Shown: positions 7,693-17,237, counted from the stretch's first letter. The stretch is 64,000 bases of DNA from Bacillota bacterium (GCA_023414875.1 JAEZMV010000014.1:1-64000), one strand, 5' to 3'. A program made the numbers and translations. The notes: generated by a model not told the origin, from the letters alone.

Positions 7693-8871
7693 TTATTCCT
7701 CAGCAATAAAACTATTCTCCATGGTTATGATACACTGATACCTTGAATCAAAACCACGAACCTCTTCTACTATATTAGTAAGCAGCTTCTGTGCTTCCTC
7801 CTTGGAATAGGAATATGGTATCACCAGGTCAAAAATTAAATTGATTTGATGCTCACCATTAACAATGCGAAAATCATGGAGGGTTGCCTTTGCTTCAAAA
7901 CGATGGATAATATCTAACACCATACCCTTTTTCTCGAGTACCATCGCATCATTTATTTCAATCGGATCCATATGGATTACCAGAAAGATATCCAGTTTAT
8001 CAAGAACATCCCGTTCAATCCGGTCTATGGTTTCATGCGCTGCCTCGAAATTAATATTATTAGGTACCTCGGCATGGATTGTTGCCATTCGATGCGTCGG
8101 TCCATAATTATGAATAATCAAATCATGGGTACCGACAATCCCATCATAGCCTTGTACCATCTTTGTAATCTTTTCATAAACATCTCGTTCCACTGCCTGA
8201 CCAAGTAATGGCTCTAATGTATCCTTGGCAATCCGAAATCCCGCAAGCATTACGAAGATAGATACGACCAAGCCCATATAGCCATCGATTTTAAGTCCGG
8301 TCAGCCCTGCTATTATTGTAGAGATTATAGTGGCTGAGGTTACTACGACATCTCCCATCGAATCTGCTGAGGTTGCCAGCATTACTGTAGAATTGATCCG
8401 CTTGCCGAGCTTTCGATTAAAAAGCATCAACCATATCTTAATCAATACGGATAAACATAGGATACCAACTAAAAACGGATTAAAGGTAATCTCTTCAGGC
8501 TTTAAAACCTTTTTAAAGGAGGTTTGAAACAAACTAAAACCAACCTGCAAAATTAAGAATGCCACCGCGAGTGCAGAGATATATTCAAATCTTCCGTGTC
8601 CGAAGGGATGCTCCTTATCAGCAGGTCTGCCTGCCAGCTTTACACCAATAAAACTGATTACTGAGGAAGCAGCGTCTGATAGATTATTAAATGCATCTGC
8701 CGTAACAGAAATACTATTGATCATTAATCCAACTGTCATCTTTACACCGGAAAGGAGGATATTACAGATAATTCCTACAATGCTTGACAGAATCCCATAC
8801 GAGGTGCGCACCTTCTGATTCTCCACCTTTGTACTGTTCTTCACAAATAATTTTACCAATAATTCTGTCAA
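7693..8871 (-). CDS. Cation diffusion facilitator (CDF) metal efflux transporter
   Basis: About 392 residues. The start taken is TTG at 8871, nine bases after AGGAGG; a TTG nine codons earlier lies before that ribosome site and is less likely. Six membrane helices are expected; the metal-site motifs are visible in TM2 (TADAFNNLSDAASS) and TM5 (ATSADSMGDVVV), with the conserved HPFGHGRFEYIS loop between. A cytoplasmic dimerisation domain fills the C-terminal third (HNYGPTHRMATIHAEV), followed by an additional domain of about 80 residues. CDF proteins export Zn2+, Fe2+, Mn2+ or similar in exchange for protons; the metal is not predictable here. Confidence 0.9.
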   Translation of the reverse strand: MTELLVKLFVKNSTKVENQKVRTSYGILSSIVGIICNILLSGVKMTVGLMINSISVTADAFNNLSDAASSVISFIGVKLAGRPADKEHPFGHGRFEYISALAVAFLILQVGFSLFQTSFKKVLKPEEITFNPFLVGILCLSVLIKIWLMLFNRKLGKRINSTVMLATSADSMGDVVVTSATIISTIIAGLTGLKIDGYMGLVVSIFVMLAGFRIAKDTLEPLLGQAVERDVYEKITKMVQGYDGIVGTHDLIIHNYGPTHRMATIHAEVPNNINFEAAHETIDRIERDVLDKLDIFLVIHMDPIEINDAMVLEKKGMVLDIIHRFEAKATLHDFRIVNGEHQINLIFDLVIPYSYSKEEAQKLLTNIVEEVRGFDSRYQCIITMENSFIAEE

Positions 8872-9214
8872 CGCACTACTCCTCCTTTTATTAAACAATT
8901 AGGTAATTATCATATTTTTTATACGAATCAATTCCTAACTTCTACTCCACTTCAACAATGCATCTACTTACTCCTTAAGTAACGAAAACATTTCCATTAA
9001 TAGCCGTGAAGCATGAACTTAATGGAAAATACAAGAATAGGATAATTGTATCACACGTGTATAAAAAGTCAAAAGCTTTTATATTATTTCCCATATCTTC
9101 CATTTTAAAATGTAGGTTCATGTCGAAATAGTCTTGTGCTTTATTCTTTTTTTATGCATAATACATATATAGGATGGAATTTTTATTCTTCCTAATCAGG
9201 GGTTGGTGATTACT
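8872..9214. other. Intergenic region between divergent CDF and glycerophosphodiesterase genes
   Basis: About 340 AT-rich bases that must contain both divergent promoters. A run TTGTGC followed 19 bases later by TAATAC near 9135-9165 is a weak candidate for the rightward gene. I see no RNA gene or strong hairpin. Confidence 0.4.
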
Positions 9215-11050
9215 ATGAAGCGTTTCAAGACTCGAAGATTAACAAGCTTTAAATTTAACAATAGAATGCTATTGTTAATTGATGTGTCCTTAGATATTCT
9301 TTTTATTCTTTATCTGGTACCATTGATTAATCGTGGATTTGAATATGTAATGGATTTAACAAAGCAAAGTTATATTACCCCTAAGAATTTAATACCCTTT
9401 CTAACCTCTCTACCTACGATAATACTTATCTTGTTATTATTTATAGCCCTGCCTTTGTTCCTCTTTATTAAACTGGCTTCCCTAATCAATTATTGTAACA
9501 ATCAAGGTAATCACAAGTCACCTTTTGTGGTATTTGCCTTCGGCTTTTTCGAAACCTTTGATTCCCTTCGTAAAAGAAAACTTGCATTGATCGTATTTTC
9601 AATCCCCTTTTATTTTTTCACGAATCTCCCGGTTTTGATTGGGATATCCTATCAATCAGATTTAAAAGCCGCATTCAGAAATCTGGATGAATCTTTATTT
9701 AAAAAAATGATCGTTATTCTGCTGCTCCTATTAGCCATTGTGTCTTTTCACGGTATCTTTACTATCCATAATTGTATTAACGAAGACCTTAGCTTTAAAG
9801 ATGGATATCTATTGTCAAAAAAGCTCCTGCGTGGACGCCGCATTAGAACCCTTGTATTATTCTTCCTTACTAATCTGTCATTAACCTTGATTTACTTCCT
9901 ATTTTATTATTTTCTGCTTTTCTTAACCGCAATTATGGTTTATTTTTTCACTGATAAAGGAATGGCGGTTACGGTTTTCCTATCCGCATATCCTAAGATT
10001 AGTTTTTATGCTACTACATTCTTTAGTATGTTTGCCTTTATTACAAATATTAATCTTATTACTTCCTTATATCATACCTATCAGGAGGAAAGTCTAGAGC
10101 AGATTTTATCACGCAACAAAACCTTTAGGCTACCCATCCCATGTCTTCAAAAAAAACACAAATATATTGTTAACCTGCTTTTGATATGCATTATTATTGC
10201 TTCATTGGTTAACTTTTATCTGACAATACGTAACGATGCCTTCTATCTAAAAAGTGCCTTCACAGGAATTCAGATTTCCTCTCATCGGGGAAATTCTCAT
10301 GTAGCACCGGAGAATACGATTCCCGCACTGGAAAATGCGATCATTGCTAATTCAGACTATGCAGAAATTGATGTTCAGCAAACGAAGGACGGGACGCTGG
10401 TTCTGCTGCATGATAACAGCCTTATTAGGACAGCAGGTACAAATCGATACATATGGGATATGTCCCTCGATGAGGTAAATCAGCTGGATGTTGGCTCATG
10501 GTTCGGAGTTGAATTCCTGGATACAAAAATTCCTACTCTGGAGGAGGCTTTAATCTACTGTAAAGGGAAAATCAAGCTTAATATTGAGATTAAAAAGAAT
10601 AAAAACCAACCGGGACTTGAAGAGACGCTCGTCGCATTAATAGAGCAATACGAATACGAATATCAGTGTGTTGTATCCTCTACAAATTATGAAGCCTTAA
10701 TGAAGGTCAATGAATTGAATAACGATATTAAAATCGGTTTTATCCTGCCTGCTGTATACGGCAAGTTTTACGAGAAACCGAACATTGACTTCTTCAGTAT
10801 CCGTTCCGGTTACATTTCCTTAACGGTGGTGGAGAATGCTCATAAGGCCGGTAAAGAAGTTCATGCGTGGACCGTGAATACCACCAGGGAAATTGAACGG
10901 ATGAAATCAATCGGGGTCGATAGTATTATTACCGATAATCCCACCAAGGCCAGAGAAATCATATACCGGGACGACACGAACGATACCTTCATTCAATTAA
11001 TTAGGCGAATGATTAAGAACCGTACGCTATATCGTTTTATTAATCAATAA
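9215..11050 (+). CDS. Glycerophosphodiester phosphodiesterase with N-terminal membrane domain
   Basis: 611 residues from ATG at 9215 (GGGG/GGTGAT upstream; TTG and GTG codons just before are possible alternatives). The first 340 residues are a multi-helix membrane domain with about eight hydrophobic segments, of the GPDP_membrane type. The C-terminal 250 residues are a GDPD TIM barrel with its signature: SHRGNSHVAPENTIPA, the metal-binding AEIDVQQTKDG and LLHDNSL, later LNIEIKK and VHAWTVNT. It would hydrolyse glycerophosphodiesters, possibly lipoteichoic acid-type or phospholipid-derived, at the membrane. Single gene with its own terminator. Confidence 0.92.
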   Translation: MKRFKTRRLTSFKFNNRMLLLIDVSLDILFILYLVPLINRGFEYVMDLTKQSYITPKNLIPFLTSLPTIILILLLFIALPLFLFIKLASLINYCNNQGNHKSPFVVFAFGFFETFDSLRKRKLALIVFSIPFYFFTNLPVLIGISYQSDLKAAFRNLDESLFKKMIVILLLLLAIVSFHGIFTIHNCINEDLSFKDGYLLSKKLLRGRRIRTLVLFFLTNLSLTLIYFLFYYFLLFLTAIMVYFFTDKGMAVTVFLSAYPKISFYATTFFSMFAFITNINLITSLYHTYQEESLEQILSRNKTFRLPIPCLQKKHKYIVNLLLICIIIASLVNFYLTIRNDAFYLKSAFTGIQISSHRGNSHVAPENTIPALENAIIANSDYAEIDVQQTKDGTLVLLHDNSLIRTAGTNRYIWDMSLDEVNQLDVGSWFGVEFLDTKIPTLEEALIYCKGKIKLNIEIKKNKNQPGLEETLVALIEQYEYEYQCVVSSTNYEALMKVNELNNDIKIGFILPAVYGKFYEKPNIDFFSIRSGYISLTVVENAHKAGKEVHAWTVNTTREIERMKSIGVDSIITDNPTKAREIIYRDDTNDTFIQLIRRMIKNRTLYRFINQ

Positions 11051-11057
11051 ATCGATT

Positions 11058-11093
11058 AATGGGGATACACTTTCTATTGAAGTGATCCCCATT
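11058..11093 (+). terminator. Terminator of the glycerophosphodiesterase gene
   Basis: AATGGGGAT (11058-11066) pairs with ATCCCCATT (11085-11093), continued inward by CACTT/AAGTG with one bulged base, and followed by TTAATTGATTTTT. Confidence 0.8.
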
Positions 11094-11185
11094 TTAATTG
11101 ATTTTTGATAACAAACCTATCTTATTATCACTATACTTATTCTATTATAATTAGAGTTCAAAGATTTATTGAATTGAATTATATC

Positions 11186-12352
11186 TTACAAAGCTAAACG
11201 ATATATCTGCTCTACATCCTTACTCGTCAATTTTACAAAGCTTCCTATCGTATTATCTCCAAGACCCAGTTTCTCTACCATCGCCGGGATATCCTCTTCC
11301 TTTGCACCTAGCTCCCTAAAGTTAATCGGCATTCCGATTGAGGTAAAGAACTTCTTTAAATTCTCAATCCCTTCCTTCGCCGTTATTTCCGGGTTCTCTT
11401 CGTTCATCTTGATACCCCATAATCTAACTGCAAGCCCTGCAAACCGGTTTAAATCATGCTTCATAACATAGGTCATCCAAGCAGGAAAGATTACTGCGAG
11501 TCCTGCTCCATGGGCTACGTCATATAAAGCAGATAATTCATGCTCAATTACATGGCTTGACCAATCCTGATCACGGCCTACTCCTACCAGATCATTGTGT
11601 GCTACCATTCCAGCCCACATAATATTTGCTCTGGCCTCATAATTGTTCGGATCAGCGATAACTCTCGGAACCTCCTTCACCATTGTAAGGAGAATAGCTT
11701 CACTTAAACGATCGGTAATCTCCACCTCCTTGGTATTGGTAAAATACCGTTCAAATACATGTGCCATAATATCTGTGGCACCTGCCGCCGTCTGGAACGC
11801 CGGTAGGGTCTGTGTTAATTCCGGATTAAGTATAGAGAATACCGGCCTTAGAACATCGCCACCAGCACCTCTTTTCAACATTCCCTCCTCCAAAGTAATT
11901 ACAGTATCCCCGGAGCCTTCGCTGCCTGCTGCAGCAATCGTTAGAACCGTTCCTATCTTTAGAGCATCTGTTACCGGTTTTCCTTCAAAAAAATCCCAGA
12001 AGTTTCCATCGTATTTTACTCCTGCGGCGATAGCCTTCGCAGAATCGATCGCGCTACCTCCACCTACTGCGAGAATAAAGTCAACGCCCTCCTTCTTACA
12101 AAGGTCTATTCCCGCATATACCAGGCCGCTTCTTGGGTTCGGTAACACTCCTCCCAGCTCAACGTATTCTATATTCTCATTCTCTAAGGAAGCCTTAACA
12201 CGATCAAGTAAACCGGAGCGTACTACAGATCCTCCGCCATAATGGATTAATACCTTATTTCCACCATAACGTTTTACACATTGTCCTGCCTGATTTTCTG
12301 TATTTTTACCGAATACAAAATAAGTCGGACTATAAAAAGTAAAGTTATTCAT
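11186..12352 (-). CDS. Iron-containing alcohol dehydrogenase (butanol dehydrogenase-like)
   Basis: 388 residues from an ATG preceded by GAAAGGAGA. Group III metal-dependent alcohol dehydrogenase: nucleotide-binding GGGSAIDSAKAIA near residue 100, metal ligands in GATDIMAHVFERYF (Asp and His) and in the ALYDVAHGAGLAVIFP histidine pair. Length matches the family (about 385-390). The closest known types are the NAD(P)H-dependent butanol dehydrogenases and YqhD-like aldehyde reductases, which reduce aldehydes during fermentation in the cytoplasm. It is a single gene, convergent with the phosphodiesterase gene. Confidence 0.92.
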   Translation of the reverse strand: MNNFTFYSPTYFVFGKNTENQAGQCVKRYGGNKVLIHYGGGSVVRSGLLDRVKASLENENIEYVELGGVLPNPRSGLVYAGIDLCKKEGVDFILAVGGGSAIDSAKAIAAGVKYDGNFWDFFEGKPVTDALKIGTVLTIAAAGSEGSGDTVITLEEGMLKRGAGGDVLRPVFSILNPELTQTLPAFQTAAGATDIMAHVFERYFTNTKEVEITDRLSEAILLTMVKEVPRVIADPNNYEARANIMWAGMVAHNDLVGVGRDQDWSSHVIEHELSALYDVAHGAGLAVIFPAWMTYVMKHDLNRFAGLAVRLWGIKMNEENPEITAKEGIENLKKFFTSIGMPINFRELGAKEEDIPAMVEKLGLGDNTIGSFVKLTSKDVEQIYRLAL

Positions 12353-12535
12353 ATGTTAATATCTCCTTTCTATTTCTTTCATCATAAAGGATGTTTATAC
12401 AATTTACTAGGTATATAATTAATATTTTTTTATGTATCATGATACTATGCCCGTTGATAATACCTTCTACTCTTAACAATTACGGATCGAATTATTAGAA
12501 ATGTATTAAAACTGTATTTTACAGCCATTGTTCTC

Positions 12536-12564
12536 TTGACATCACCTTCAGCAATCGTTATATT
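12536..12564 (+). promoter_or_regulatory. Promoter of the DUF4097-type lipoprotein gene
   Basis: TTGACA (12536-12541) and TATATT (12559-12564) with a 17-base spacer, 44 bases before the ATG at 12608. Confidence 0.75.
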
Positions 12565-12607
12565 ATGGTAAGAAATGCAAAAAGGAATCTTCCATGGGAG
12601 GGTAATT

Positions 12608-13645
12608 ATGCAAGTAAGAAATAAAAGATCAATGATTACAGTACTATTTATACTTATGACCGGGGTGTTCTTCACAGGATGTGGCTTTAGCTATAATTAT
12701 AGTTTTAGTACAAATAAATTAAAGAAAGCTGATGCTATGGAGTTCAATGTAGAGAAGGCGGTTGTTGAACCAATTACTAAGATTGACATCCGCACGGATA
12801 CTGCAGAGGTTGAATTAATTCCGTCCGATAATTATTATGTTGAAATCAATTATCTGTACTGGGAAGAGGAGCCTGAATATACCTTAAAAAATGGTGTACT
12901 CAAATTTGATGACCGCGATGCTCTTCCTGATAACTATTCAATTAACTTTAACCTTGATAATTCGATTAAAATCTATCTTCCATCCAAAACCGATATGAGC
13001 AGTCTGGTAATTGAAAACTCCAGCGGCGATGTTACAGTGGCAGGATTTCAAACAGATCAGCTAGATATAACCGTTTCCTATGGTGATTTTATCATGCAGG
13101 AGGCTAGTGCATCCCGAGCAGAAATTACTTTATCCTCTGGACGAAGTAAGATTTCAGATAGTAATATCGGTAGCCTGGATTTTACCAACTCTTACGGAGA
13201 TGCAAATTTCACAAACATCAATACCGGTGAACCTATTTCTACAGATGAGGCTTCGACCGATACCATTAATATCACAATGTCAAGCGGTGATATTGACGTT
13301 AACGGATTATACTGCAATTCCATCGATATTACGAATTCATATGGAGATATCACATGTGAAGAGGTAACGGCAACTGAGTTTGAAATGGACCTGAGCAGTG
13401 GTAATCTGGATGTCACAAACTCTGATTTAATGGATATTAATCTGAATAACAGCTATGGTGACATAGATCTCCTTCTGGTTGGTTCGGAGGATGCATATAA
13501 TCTTGATCTGCATACCTCGTATGGTTCCATCACAGTGGGTAGCGATAAGTATGAAGAGGAATTCATCAGAGAAAATAATGGTGTCCGAGTAGTGAATGCT
13601 GATTTAAGTAGTGGTGATTTCACCTTAAACTTCAACGACAAATAA
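12608..13645 (+). CDS. DUF4097-type beta-repeat lipoprotein
   Basis: 345 residues. ATG at 12608 follows GGGAGGG; an in-frame ATG 11 codons upstream lacks a ribosome site. A lipoprotein signal peptide ends in the lipobox FTGC with Cys25 as the lipidated residue. The rest is a repetitive beta-solenoid-like domain in which SSGD and SYGD turns alternate about every 20-25 residues (for example NSSGDVTVAG, VSYGDF, TNSYGDANF, MSSGDIDVNG, TNSYGDITC, NNSYGDIDL), typical of DUF4097 adhesin-like proteins. Located on the outer face of the membrane; possible role in sensing or withstanding envelope stress (inference from relatives). Probably co-transcribed with the following small gene. Confidence 0.82.
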   Translation: MQVRNKRSMITVLFILMTGVFFTGCGFSYNYSFSTNKLKKADAMEFNVEKAVVEPITKIDIRTDTAEVELIPSDNYYVEINYLYWEEEPEYTLKNGVLKFDDRDALPDNYSINFNLDNSIKIYLPSKTDMSSLVIENSSGDVTVAGFQTDQLDITVSYGDFIMQEASASRAEITLSSGRSKISDSNIGSLDFTNSYGDANFTNINTGEPISTDEASTDTINITMSSGDIDVNGLYCNSIDITNSYGDITCEEVTATEFEMDLSSGNLDVTNSDLMDINLNNSYGDIDLLLVGSEDAYNLDLHTSYGSITVGSDKYEEEFIRENNGVRVVNADLSSGDFTLNFNDK

Positions 13646-13709
13646 GAAACTGCTGAAAAAGAGAGTATACCATCCCCGAAGACAACTAAACATAATAGGA
13701 GGAATTATT

Positions 13710-14030
13710 ATGATCATTACAACCACTCCTTCCATTGAAGGAAGACAGATTACAGAATACCTTGGAGTCGTATTTGGTGAGGTTATCTCCGGTGTAGATT
13801 TCGTAAAAGACTTTGCCGCCGGCTTATCGAACTTCTTTGGAGGTCGTTCCGGAACCTATGAAGAAGAATTAATCAGAGCCAGAGAACAGGCTATGCAGGA
13901 AATGCAGCAAAGAGCTTATCAGATGGGTGCAGATGCCATTGTAGGTGTGGATATCGATTACGAGGTACTAGGAACCAATAACGGTATGCTCATGGTGACT
14001 GCTTCCGGTACCGCGGTAAGATATCGTTAG
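13710..14030 (+). CDS. YbjQ/UPF0145 family heavy-metal-binding-domain protein
   Basis: 106 residues from an ATG with AGGAGG nine bases upstream. The sequence is typical of the YbjQ family: start MIITTTPSIEGRQITEYLG, middle YEEELIRAREQAMQEM, then GADAIVGVDIDYEVLG. Family members form compact pentameric beta-alpha rings; the exact function is not established. It follows the DUF4097 lipoprotein gene by 64 bases on the same strand, with no terminator between. Confidence 0.93.
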   Translation: MIITTTPSIEGRQITEYLGVVFGEVISGVDFVKDFAAGLSNFFGGRSGTYEEELIRAREQAMQEMQQRAYQMGADAIVGVDIDYEVLGTNNGMLMVTASGTAVRYR

Positions 14031-14046
14031 GTCTCAAATCGAAAAA

Positions 14047-14129
14047 CATACTTCATAAGCCACAGATTTTGAACTGATTTCTGTCAAATCGACAGGGATC
14101 AGTTCAATTTTATCAGCTTAAGAAGTATG
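14047..14129. terminator. Large two-part terminator hairpin between convergent genes
   Basis: An outer stem (CATACTTC..AAGC at 14047-14060 with GCTT..GAAGTATG at 14116-14129) encloses an inner hairpin (GAACTGAT at 14071-14078 with ATCAGTTC at 14098-14105). TTTTATTAGTTT follows on the plus strand. It separates the rightward YbjQ gene from the leftward carboxypeptidase gene. Confidence 0.7.
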
Positions 14130-14135
14130 CTTTTA

Positions 14136-15485
14136 TTAGTTTAACCCATATTTTAACAGCTCTATAGAATCTTCCCATCGACCGGAGGAGGTGGAATCTA
14201 AAATAACGCAAACCACCTTTTGTCCATCCTTTTCTGCGGCTGAAACCAAACATCTGCCTGCCATCGTACTGCTTCCGGTTTTTAGACCGATTGCACAGGA
14301 GTAGTATTGTCCGCTATACTTATTAATTAGTCTATTGGTATTATTCCAGGTTACATCATCACCGCTGACAAAGATATTTCTAGAACTGCTTTTTTGACTA
14401 ATCTCAAGAATAATCTCATTTTCTGCTGCTGCAATCCCGATTAATCCCATATCATAAGCTGTTACATACTGACCGATGGCATCATAACCATCCGGTGTTT
14501 TAAAGCAAGAGTTTTTTACACCCAGCTCCTTCGCTTTTTGATTCATCAGACGCGTGAACTCTAAAACTGCTTCTTCCTTGGTTGCCTTCTCATTCTTTAA
14601 GGATTTCCTTCCAACGTACGCTGCCACTACATATGCTGCATCATTACCGGAGGGAAGTAGCATTCCTTCCAGAAGATTTCTGATCGTTAATACCTGCCCT
14701 TTCCATAATCCTGCAATAGAAGAATCGGATGCTATCATGCCTACCTCAGCACCAACAGTAACCTCCTCCTTTAAGCTACACCATTCCAAGGCTACAATTG
14801 AAGTTAGAAGCTTTGTAGTACTTGCCGGAAATTCAGCCATGGTGGGATTTTTATGAAATAACACTTCCTTTGTATCTGCATCAAATAATATGGCGGCCTC
14901 CGCCACAAGATCAATACTTGGATTAACTATATTAAGCGCCATTTCCAGCTCACTGTCACAATGAATCTCGGGAACGAACGACATATAATCAACGGAATTA
15001 CAATCAAATATAAGCTGTGGACCGGACACTGCATCTGTGGCTGCTGTGAAGGTATCATCTACCTCAGGCTCTTGACTTTTTGTAGGTTCCGGTTTGATTG
15101 TTGACTTTGCTTCTTCCGGTATTTTAGTAACTGCTTCTCCGACAGCATCTTTTTTCTCACTCTCAGAAGCCTCTTCGGAAGAATTAATCGCAAGATCTGT
15201 TGCAAATCCGGCGGTAGCCTCTTCCATGGTAATCCTTTTGTCAGGTGCTTTTGTCAGTTCATTGCCAGCATTTTCAATGGAAGTGCTTTTTGTATTTTCT
15301 GTTAATGTCTTATTTTCCTGTAAACTGTCTTCTCCCGAAGGATAAGACTCGTGTATACCGGTATCAGCCTTGTTATCCTGTCTTGTCAGAAATACGATAG
15401 AAAACATACCGCAGATAATCAAACACGAGAGTAAGATTATCCCTAGTAAACTCTTCCTCTTCATATAATTTACCAAGCCTTTCAT
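14136..15485 (-). CDS. D-alanyl-D-alanine carboxypeptidase (PBP5/DacA-like), membrane-anchored at N-terminus
   Basis: 449 residues from ATG at 15485; an ATG at 15464 is an alternative start and neither has a strong ribosome site. A transmembrane anchor (about residues 12-34) is followed by a 120-residue Ser/Glu/Lys-rich linker and then a serine peptidase S11 domain with its three motifs: S222-T-T-K225, S279-G-N281 and K402-T-G404. It removes terminal D-Ala from peptidoglycan stem peptides outside the cell. The N-terminal anchor and long linker differ from classical DacA, which has a C-terminal amphipathic anchor; the C-terminus here ends shortly after the catalytic domain. Confidence 0.92.
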   Translation of the reverse strand: MKGLVNYMKRKSLLGIILLSCLIICGMFSIVFLTRQDNKADTGIHESYPSGEDSLQENKTLTENTKSTSIENAGNELTKAPDKRITMEEATAGFATDLAINSSEEASESEKKDAVGEAVTKIPEEAKSTIKPEPTKSQEPEVDDTFTAATDAVSGPQLIFDCNSVDYMSFVPEIHCDSELEMALNIVNPSIDLVAEAAILFDADTKEVLFHKNPTMAEFPASTTKLLTSIVALEWCSLKEEVTVGAEVGMIASDSSIAGLWKGQVLTIRNLLEGMLLPSGNDAAYVVAAYVGRKSLKNEKATKEEAVLEFTRLMNQKAKELGVKNSCFKTPDGYDAIGQYVTAYDMGLIGIAAAENEIILEISQKSSSRNIFVSGDDVTWNNTNRLINKYSGQYYSCAIGLKTGSSTMAGRCLVSAAEKDGQKVVCVILDSTSSGRWEDSIELLKYGLN

Positions 15486-15526
15486 TTGAATCTTAAAAAT
15501 TTGCTTGTCATACTTTATTCAGTCAA

Positions 15527-15561
15527 ATGGGGACGTTATATTTTCTTAGTAACGTCCCCAT
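15527..15561. terminator. Hairpin between DUF4097 operon and carboxypeptidase gene
   Basis: A perfect 12-bp stem (ATGGGGACGTTA at 15527-15538 with TAACGTCCCCAT at 15550-15561). The flanks are only modestly T-rich on either strand. Probably the terminator of the leftward LiaF-like/DUF4097 operon. Confidence 0.65.
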
Positions 15562-15638
15562 GTTTATTCTATCACATTTTAATATTTGTATTCGGAGAAT
15601 GCAACTAATTCCTCGTCACATTAATGAATTTCTTATCA

Positions 15639-16493
15639 TTATTCCATAAAGTCAATATTTACATCACCAACACCGCCATCTACTTCAATGGAGTTTAGTG
15701 CATCATTGTCTTTATTATAGGAGCCTGATACCTTTTTACCGTTCAGTCTTACGGTTCCTACACCGGAGTCTATATTCAGATCATAATCATCAAGCTTCCC
15801 CGTAATATCTAAATTGACAGAACCCACTCCACAATCAATTTCAGTTTTTCCGGATAGATAACCATCTAGATTAAGAGAACCGACACCACAGTCAAAGTCA
15901 ACATTATTAAAATTAACATGATTAAGATTTACCGAGCCAACGCCACCATCTACCTTAACTTCTTCAGCTGTCATGTCGCTTCCTTTTACGTTTCCTGCTC
16001 CTGCAGAGATAAGTAAAGTGTCTGACTTAAGGCCTTCGATCGTTACATTTCCTGCTCCGGTATCAATCTTAACATCCTTCGCAACAAAATCTGCAGGTAG
16101 ATATACCGTTATTTTGGAGTTCGGACTACTTATGCCATCAAAGTCAAACCATAAAAAGCCATGCTTACTTTTTTCTGAGATTGTTAATTTACCACTGCTG
16201 TTTACCTTTGCTTCAAACTTCTCAGAAACATTTTCTGCATCAACTTTAAAGGTTTCACCTATTTTGATATTTAAGGTTCCTGTAGCGTTATCTATATCCA
16301 GGCTTTTTACATCCTCAAAGCTTTCTGAAACATCAATCGTCTTCCCATTCCAGCCACCAATTGATATCTCTCCTCCGGATACAACAGAAATGACACTAAA
16401 TGCTAGGCCGGCGATAGAGGTAATGATCCCAACCGCTAATAATACCGCAAATGCCGTCGCACAATATTTTATTACTCTTTGAGTACTGCTCAT
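15639..16493 (-). CDS. DUF4097-type beta-repeat membrane protein
   Basis: 284 residues from an ATG that overlaps the upstream stop codon (ATGA). One transmembrane helix at about residues 10-37 is followed by an extracellular beta-repeat domain: DIDNATGTLNIKIG, then turns GAGNVTIEG, GAGNVKGSD, GVGSVNLNH, GVGSLNLDG, GVGSVNLDI, GVGTVRLNG and GVGDVNIDF. The regular GxG turns predict a solenoid. It has no lipobox, unlike the 12608 protein. Translational coupling to the LiaF-like gene suggests the two act together at the membrane, perhaps in envelope-stress response. Confidence 0.82.
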   Translation of the reverse strand: MSSTQRVIKYCATAFAVLLAVGIITSIAGLAFSVISVVSGGEISIGGWNGKTIDVSESFEDVKSLDIDNATGTLNIKIGETFKVDAENVSEKFEAKVNSSGKLTISEKSKHGFLWFDFDGISSPNSKITVYLPADFVAKDVKIDTGAGNVTIEGLKSDTLLISAGAGNVKGSDMTAEEVKVDGGVGSVNLNHVNFNNVDFDCGVGSLNLDGYLSGKTEIDCGVGSVNLDITGKLDDYDLNIDSGVGTVRLNGKKVSGSYNKDNDALNSIEVDGGVGDVNIDFME

Positions 16494-17194
16494 TTGATAT
16501 CAATCCCTCCAAACATACAGGTAGAGTTCAGGTATATCGTTGGAGCTGACGCATCATTATAATTCATCGTTTTATTGCTTACGCCACCAAATACCGGAAC
16601 ATTGTTCACCTTTACCTTAACACCTACCGGAACATAGATATCGATACCTCCAAAGATTGCCTGAGCACTGATTTCCACATCACCGGGAATTTTGGCATCT
16701 CTTAGATCAAGTACAACACCTCCGAATACTGCATTCAAGGAAGCTCCGGTAAAAGTATCCGTTACATGAACTTTATTACTGCTAAATATTGCACTGTAAT
16801 CTGGTCTTGCTGAACTACCGGAATAGGTCTGTCCGGATGTCTGGCTAAAGTTTGTATTTCCATTAAAATGTATCTTTTTTTGGAACATTCCTTGGAACAT
16901 AATTCTAAGACCGATGTAAATTAAAATCGTTGGTACAATCAATTTCCAGATACTGATTTCAATTTCAACATAACAATCAATCAACAACAAAATACCAATG
17001 ATAAAGCCTACTGTTGAGCCTGCTCCAAAACCATTACTTATCATACTAATAAAGCAAGGAATAATAATAAAGAGGGTCCACCAACCAGGAAAGAACAGCC
17101 TAAAATCCCAATCGAATATCACATTCCCGGCAAAACCAATACCGATTGCTACAAAAAACAATCCCCATAAAAGATTTGATACTTTATTTTTCAT
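16490..17194 (-). CDS. LiaF-like membrane protein (LiaI/LiaF transmembrane region plus LiaF C-terminal domain)
   Basis: 234 residues. The start is ATG at 17194, seven bases after GGAGGAG; a longer frame to 17242 lacks a ribosome site. Four membrane helices occupy residues about 7-105 (LLWGLFFVAIGIGFAGNV; LRIMFQGMF at the end). A cytoplasmic or surface beta domain follows with the LiaF-C pattern VFGGVVLDLRDA, AIFGGIDIYVPVGVKV and PVFGGVSNK, ending CMFGGIDI. LiaF proteins inhibit the LiaRS envelope-stress two-component system in Bacillus; no liaRS genes are visible here, so the regulatory partner is unknown. Confidence 0.85.
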   Translation of the reverse strand: MKNKVSNLLWGLFFVAIGIGFAGNVIFDWDFRLFFPGWWTLFIIIPCFISMISNGFGAGSTVGFIIGILLLIDCYVEIEISIWKLIVPTILIYIGLRIMFQGMFQKKIHFNGNTNFSQTSGQTYSGSSARPDYSAIFSSNKVHVTDTFTGASLNAVFGGVVLDLRDAKIPGDVEISAQAIFGGIDIYVPVGVKVKVNNVPVFGGVSNKTMNYNDASAPTIYLNSTCMFGGIDIK

Positions 17195-17237
17195 GTTCTC
17201 CTCCTCAATTTTAATAAATTTAATAATTTCCATAATT

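Noticed and set aside
11643..12242. 199-codon open frame on the plus strand
   Set aside because: It is antisense to the iron alcohol dehydrogenase gene, has Ser/Pro-rich shadow composition and no ribosome site; the opposite strand has complete family motifs.
15973..16482. 169-codon open frame on the plus strand
   Set aside because: Shadow of the DUF4097-type gene, produced by its repetitive composition; no homology features or start signal.
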